Positions 6,324 to 9,536 of a stretch of DNA of 9,536 bases are shown here, one piece after another (position 1 is the stretch's first letter; the number at the start of each line of letters is the position of its first letter). The stretch covers positions 1 through 9,536 of the forward strand of contig JANJUT010000292.1 in NCBI GenBank assembly GCA_024710445.1. The letters are read 5' to 3'. This DNA is from Thiobacillus sp. GTDB lineage: Bacteria; Pseudomonadota; Gammaproteobacteria; Burkholderiales; Thiobacillaceae. A program made the position numbers and the translations under genes. The notes beneath the pieces were generated by a model. It made no database searches and had not been told where the DNA came from. It was given only the letters and a program-made list of their open reading frames with translations.

Positions 6324-8048
6324 TCAGCTATTGAGTCGACCCAGCAGGGTTATCGTTTTTTCCGGGTCGGTATTTTTCAGCAGGCGCTGCGTGATGGGCG
6401 CCAACTCATCCAGATGCGACCTCAGGATCTGTTGCTTGACCTGCAACAGGCTGGCGGGCTGCATCGAAAACGTGCGCAAGCCCAACCCCAGCAGCAGACG
6501 GGTCAGCAGCGGTTCACCTGCCATTTCACCACACACGGAAACCGGCTTGCCTGCCTTCTGCCCGGCGCGGATGGTGTGTTGCACGAGTTGCAGCACGGCC
6601 GGATGCAGGGGATCGTACAGATGCGCGACGCTGTCGTCGGCGCGGTCGATTGCCAGTGTGTACTGAATCAGGTCGTTGGTGCCGATCGACAAAAAGTCCA
6701 GATGATCGGCAAAAAATGCGGCTGACAGCGCAGCGGCAGGGACTTCGATCATGCCCCCCACCTGAATGCCTTCGTCAAACTTCAGTCCATCCTTGCGCAG
6801 CGAAGCCTTGGCGTTGTCAATGTGCTGCAGGGTTTGCCTGAGTTCGATAAAGTTGGCCAGCATGGGGATGAGCATGCGTACCTGGCCGTGCTGCGAGGCA
6901 CGCAGAATCGCCCGCAGCTGGGTGTGGAACAGGCCGGGTTCGACCAGACACAGGCGGATGGCGCGCAGACCCAGTGCCGGATTGTCGGCCACCGTATGCC
7001 CCCATGGCGCCTGTTTGTCTGCGCCCAGGTCGAGTGTGCGGATGGTGACAGGCTTGCCATCCAGTGCTTCGGTTACTGCCCGGTAGGAGGCGTATTGTTC
7101 ATCCTCGGTGGGCAGGTCGCTGCGGTTCAGGAACAGAAATTCGCTGCGGAACAGGCCGATACCGTGCGCCCCCGCTGTTTTGACCGCATCCACGTCCTGC
7201 AGCAATTCGATGTTTGCCATCAATTCGATCGGCGTGCCGTCGAGCGTCGCAGACTTGCTGGTTTTCAGGCGCTTCAGCTTGTCGGTGTCGATCAGCCATT
7301 GATTCTGCCGCAGCCGGTATTCGGTCAGAACGGACTCATCGGGGTTGACGATCACCACGCCATCGCGGCCATCGACGATCAGCAGATCGTGATCGCGAAT
7401 CAGGCCGCGTGCGTTATGCAGGGCCATGACGGACGGGATCGCCATGCTGCGCGCCAGAATCGCGGTGTGCGAGGTGGAGCCGCCCAGGTCCGTGACGAAC
7501 GCAGCAAAATGCACGGTCTTGAACAGCGCCATGTCGGCAGGCGACAGTTCGTGCGCGACCAGAATGCGCTCGATATCGAAGTCGATATCCAGCGGCAAAT
7601 GGCTGGGGTGCCCGGTCAGCGATTTCAGTACGCGCTGCACCACTTGTACGACGTCTTCCTGGCGGCTGCGCAGATAGGCATCGTCAATTTCCTCGAAACG
7701 CGCAACCAGGGCTTCCATTTGCTGGGCCAGCGCCCATTCGGCGTTGCACTGCGTTTCACGGATCAGGCGTTTGGGTTCCTCGGCGATCATCGAATCGCCG
7801 AGGAACATCAAATGCATGTCGAGGAAGGCGGAGAGTTCTGCCGGTGCGTTGGCCGGAATGTTGTTGCGCAGGGTTTCGAGCTCGGCACGGGTGAACAGGA
7901 TCGCCTCGTCAAAGCGGGCCAGTTCGTCAGGAATGTACTTGTGGTCGAGCATGTACTGCGGCACTTCGACTCGTGCGTGGGAGGCGATGTGCGCATAGCC
8001 GATGGCGATGCCGCCCGATACGCCGATGCCGTGCAGTGAAAAGCTCAT
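6324..8048 (-). CDS. ptsI: PTS Enzyme I (phosphoenolpyruvate-protein phosphotransferase)
   Basis: Enzyme I takes phosphate from PEP and passes it to His15 of HPr, starting the PTS relay in the cytoplasm. From ATG 8048 it has 574 residues, the normal length. It begins directly with MSFSLHGIGVSGGIAIG and lacks an N-terminal GAF domain, so it is sugar-type Enzyme I and not the nitrogen-PTS PtsP. The phosphorylated histidine is His194 in GGSTSHTAILARSMAIPSV. The PEP-binding barrel shows GIGLFRSEFLF (296-306), the signature DFLSIGTNDLIQYTLAIDR (451-469) and the acid/base Cys506 in SVCGEMAG. AGGA lies only 1 nt from the ATG, an awkward spacing. The frame extends in phase to an ATG at 8150, but those 34 residues resemble nothing in the family. 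It follows ptsH after an unusually long 229-bp gap. Confidence 0.96.
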   Translation of the reverse strand: MSFSLHGIGVSGGIAIGYAHIASHARVEVPQYMLDHKYIPDELARFDEAILFTRAELETLRNNIPANAPAELSAFLDMHLMFLGDSMIAEEPKRLIRETQCNAEWALAQQMEALVARFEEIDDAYLRSRQEDVVQVVQRVLKSLTGHPSHLPLDIDFDIERILVAHELSPADMALFKTVHFAAFVTDLGGSTSHTAILARSMAIPSVMALHNARGLIRDHDLLIVDGRDGVVIVNPDESVLTEYRLRQNQWLIDTDKLKRLKTSKSATLDGTPIELMANIELLQDVDAVKTAGAHGIGLFRSEFLFLNRSDLPTEDEQYASYRAVTEALDGKPVTIRTLDLGADKQAPWGHTVADNPALGLRAIRLCLVEPGLFHTQLRAILRASQHGQVRMLIPMLANFIELRQTLQHIDNAKASLRKDGLKFDEGIQVGGMIEVPAAALSAAFFADHLDFLSIGTNDLIQYTLAIDRADDSVAHLYDPLHPAVLQLVQHTIRAGQKAGKPVSVCGEMAGEPLLTRLLLGLGLRTFSMQPASLLQVKQQILRSHLDELAPITQRLLKNTDPEKTITLLGRLNS

Positions 8049-8277
8049 ATCCTGGAAACCACAGTTGGACGCGTCCGATGGTGCGTCTGGGTGGGCGGTA
8101 GCCGCGAAGCAAGGAGGCGGCAGGCCGGGGCCTGCAACGACGAGCGACAAAGGCTGGCGTCTGCCCGGGCGTGCCAGCGGGTGCGTAGCGAATTTGCCAT
8201 GGCTCTGAGGCTGATCGAAGGCGGAAAACTGGCATTCATGATGAGGTCCAGGGGCGATGAGCGGTCAACTGTAGTTT
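8049..8277 (-). other. Spacer between ptsH and ptsI with a GC-rich hairpin
   Basis: This 229-bp stretch has no gene that I can support. It contains a perfect inverted repeat at 8120-8135 (GCAGGCC, 2-nt centre, GGCCTGC) and no T-run behind it. A TTGACC box lies on the minus strand (plus 8263-8268), just after the ptsH stop, but no good -10 follows at standard spacing. Short open frames here, such as minus 8045-8239 and the in-frame ptsI extension to 8150, encode Arg/Pro/Ala-rich peptides typical of chance GC-rich frames. It could be a leader controlling ptsI expression relative to ptsH, or simply decayed sequence. Confidence 0.4.
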
Positions 8278-8550
8278 TCAGGATAAATCTTCTCCGAATC
8301 CGCTGGCGATCAGCTCGGCCAGTGAATTGATGGCTTCTTCTTCGTCTTCACCTTCGGTTTCGAGCGTGATGATGCTGCCCTTGGCGGCAGCCAGCATCAT
8401 CAGGCCCATGATGCTTTTGGCATTGATGCGGCGGCCGTTGCGGGTCATGAATACCTGGCTCTTGAAGCCTGAGGCCGCCTGGGTCAGCTTGGCGGACGGG
8501 CGCGCATGCAGCCCGAGCTTGTTGACGATTTCAACGTCCCGTTGCTGCAT
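8278..8550 (-). CDS. ptsH: Phosphocarrier protein HPr
   Basis: HPr shuttles phosphate from Enzyme I to IIA proteins. The 90-residue protein has the standard N-terminus with the catalytic histidine His15 in NKLGLHARPSAKL. It also has the regulatory serine Ser46 in INAKSIMGLMMLAA, the site used by HPr kinase/phosphorylase in Gram-positives and many proteobacteria. The C-terminus is acidic (ETEGEDEEEAINSLAELI). The ATG at 8550 lies inside the end of the upstream IIA gene, a 20-nt overlap, with only a weak GAGA-like ribosome site, so translation is probably coupled. The intact Ser46 context predicts that an hprK gene exists elsewhere in the genome. Confidence 0.96.
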   Translation of the reverse strand: MQQRDVEIVNKLGLHARPSAKLTQAASGFKSQVFMTRNGRRINAKSIMGLMMLAAAKGSIITLETEGEDEEEAINSLAELIASGFGEDLS

Positions 8551-8947
8551 GGCACATGGTCTCGGAAATATGATTGATGCTGTTGCGCGCGCCTTCGACG
8601 ATGCGTTCGATCAGTTGCGGCAGGGGCAGGGTGTCGCGATAGTTCAGCGCCTTCAGCAGCATGGGCAGATTGACGCCCGATACGCCTTCGATGTGGCTGG
8701 GTTCGAGGATGCGGCACAGCGTATTGCTGGGGGTGGCGCCATAGATGTCGGTCAGCACCAGGATGCCGTCGCCTTCGTCCAGTTCGGTCAGGATGGCTTG
8801 CAGGACTTTCTGCCGTTCATCGGGATCGGCGTGGCCGATGAAATCCAGCGCAGCGAGACCGCGCGGCCGCTGTCCCAACACGTGGGTGGCGCATTCGATC
8901 AGGCTGTCGGGCAGCGAACCGTGGGCGACGATGAGAATACCTATCAT
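8531..8947 (-). CDS. PTS mannose-family IIA component
   Basis: A 138-residue stand-alone IIA domain of the mannose/fructose family, which receives phosphate from HPr. The phospho-accepting histidine is His9 in IGILIVAHGSLPDSLI. Other family features are the GDGILVLTDIYGATPSNTLCRIL segment (59-81), with its conserved Asp-Ile-Tyr-Gly-Ala-Thr-Pro, and VSGVNLPMLLKALNYR (89-104). No IIB, IIC or IID partner lies in the window; stand-alone IIA-Man proteins next to ptsH-ptsI in Betaproteobacteria are thought to be regulatory and not transport proteins. The start at 8947 has no recognisable Shine-Dalgarno site; the preceding minus-strand bases are C-rich. It begins 30 nt after the apbE stop and overlaps ptsH by 20 nt. 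Confidence 0.93.
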   Translation of the reverse strand: MIGILIVAHGSLPDSLIECATHVLGQRPRGLAALDFIGHADPDERQKVLQAILTELDEGDGILVLTDIYGATPSNTLCRILEPSHIEGVSGVNLPMLLKALNYRDTLPLPQLIERIVEGARNSINHISETMCHAATGR

Positions 8948-8974
8948 GGGGCGGGGCGTTAGATCAAAAACAGC

Positions 8975-8980
8975 ATTCTA
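8975..8980 (-). promoter_or_regulatory. Possible -10 element ahead of the PTS genes
   Basis: On the minus strand the hexamer reads TAGAAT, 5 of 6 matches to the sigma70 -10 consensus, and overlaps the apbE stop codon. The hexamer 17 nt upstream (CTGCGA) matches the -35 consensus at only 3 of 6 positions. It might give the IIA-ptsH-ptsI genes a transcript independent of apbE, but support is thin. Confidence 0.18.
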
Positions 8981-9536
8981 GCGAAGACGGGCCTTCATCG
9001 CAGGCGAGACGTGAATCCGGCCTGCGGCATCCACCGCCAGATAGTCGGCCACGCCCAGTTGAGCGGCGTGATCGGCCAGCCTGGTTGCGGCATCGATAAA
9101 CAGCGGTTTCGACAAGGCATCCGAGCGCGTGCCCGCATGTTTACCGCTTACCAGTACGGTCACCGATTGCATGCCGGTGGCGGGGGAGCCGGTGCGCGGG
9201 TCGATCAAGTGGCTGTAGCGCTGCCCGGCAATCTCGAAGTAGCGCTGGTAGTCGCCCGAAGTGCCGATGGCTTCGCCGTCGCGCAGGTCCAGGGTGGCGA
9301 GTGTGCCCGGCTTGCGCGGGTGCTGGATGCCGACGCGCCAGGGACGGTCGCCGTGTGCACCGAGCGCAATCACGTTGCCGCCAATGTTCACCAGCGCGTG
9401 GCGGATGCCGAGGGCTTTCAGGATATCGACCGCCTCATCGAGCGCACGCCCCTTGGCATAGCCGCCGAGATCCAGCTGCACTGCCGGGTTGCGGCTCCAG
9501 ACCGTGTTGTCGTCGAATTGCAGATCGCCCATGCGC
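8978..9536 (-). CDS. apbE: ApbE-family FAD:protein FMN transferase (N-terminus beyond window edge)
   Basis: ApbE enzymes attach FMN covalently to Ser/Thr residues of target flavoproteins, such as subunits of Na+-pumping NADH dehydrogenase or the Rnf complex, outside the cytoplasm. The frame is open to the right edge, so only about 185 C-terminal residues are seen of a family usually 300-350 long. The signal peptide and N-terminal part are missing. Visible motifs are LDLGGYAKGRALD, WRVGIQHPR and AIGTSGDYQRYFE, followed by YSHLIDPRTGSPA, all typical of the family. The metal-binding segment reads RSDALSKPLFI, with Lys where many homologues have Thr four residues after the Asp. The ATG at 9532 is probably internal. 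The stop lies 30 nt before the PTS IIA gene on the same strand, so an operon is possible. The substrate protein is not visible here. Confidence 0.9.
   Translation of the reverse strand, partial: RMGDLQFDDNTVWSRNPAVQLDLGGYAKGRALDEAVDILKALGIRHALVNIGGNVIALGAHGDRPWRVGIQHPRKPGTLATLDLRDGEAIGTSGDYQRYFEIAGQRYSHLIDPRTGSPATGMQSVTVLVSGKHAGTRSDALSKPLFIDAATRLADHAAQLGVADYLAVDAAGRIHVSPAMKARLR

Noticed and set aside
6822..8039. 405-codon plus-strand open frame opposite ptsI
   Set aside because: Antisense shadow of a clearly identified Enzyme I; composition is Gln/Arg/Val/Asp-rich without any recognised domain.
8049..8150. Extension of ptsI to an ATG at 8150
   Set aside because: The 34 added residues are Pro/Ala-rich and unlike Enzyme I, which normally begins a few residues before the LHGIGVSGG motif.
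8045..8239. Small minus-strand frame (64 codons) in the ptsH-ptsI spacer
   Set aside because: It overlaps the ptsI start and encodes an Arg/Ser/Pro-rich peptide; no ribosome site and nothing to support a real gene.

Overview
The window looks like an ordinary chromosomal stretch from a GC-rich Betaproteobacterium. I judge this from gene content, gene order and protein sequence style, and cannot name a genus. The divergent pilU-pilT / yggS-proC-yggT arrangement is known from beta- and gammaproteobacteria. A small regulatory-type PTS (IIA-Man, HPr, Enzyme I, with no sugar permease) is typical of Betaproteobacteria. I see no tRNA, rRNA, insertion sequence, CRISPR array, prophage or other sign of recent transfer.

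Layout. (1) 1-1890, minus strand: the two type IV pilus retraction ATPases, pilT then pilU. PilU runs off the left edge. (2) 1891-1977: a divergent intergenic region with a good sigma70-like promoter facing yggS. (3) 1978-6264, plus strand: five tightly packed genes, yggS (PLP-binding protein), proC (pyrroline-5-carboxylate reductase), yggT (membrane protein), yggU (DUF167) and a 634-residue dynamin-like GTPase. Every junction is an overlap (8, 4, 14 and 4 nt), so this is almost certainly one translationally coupled operon. (4) 6265-6323: a short convergent gap with an imperfect hairpin. (5) 6324-9536, minus strand: apbE (FMN transferase, N-terminus cut by the window edge), then a mannose-family PTS IIA, ptsH (HPr), a 229-bp gap, and ptsI (Enzyme I).

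How they work together. PilT and PilU power pilus retraction (twitching, DNA uptake). The yggS operon joins PLP and proline metabolism to a membrane protein and a GTPase. YggS and YggT are homologues of YlmE and YlmG, which sit in division-gene clusters of Gram-positive bacteria, so a membrane-remodelling or division-related role for the linked dynamin-like protein is a reasonable hypothesis. Enzyme I, HPr and IIA make a PEP-driven phosphorelay. HPr keeps both His15 and the HprK target Ser46, so the relay is probably regulatory.

No clearly undescribed system is present. The least understood parts are the dynamin-like GTPase with its altered P-loop and its operon, and the long ptsH-ptsI spacer.
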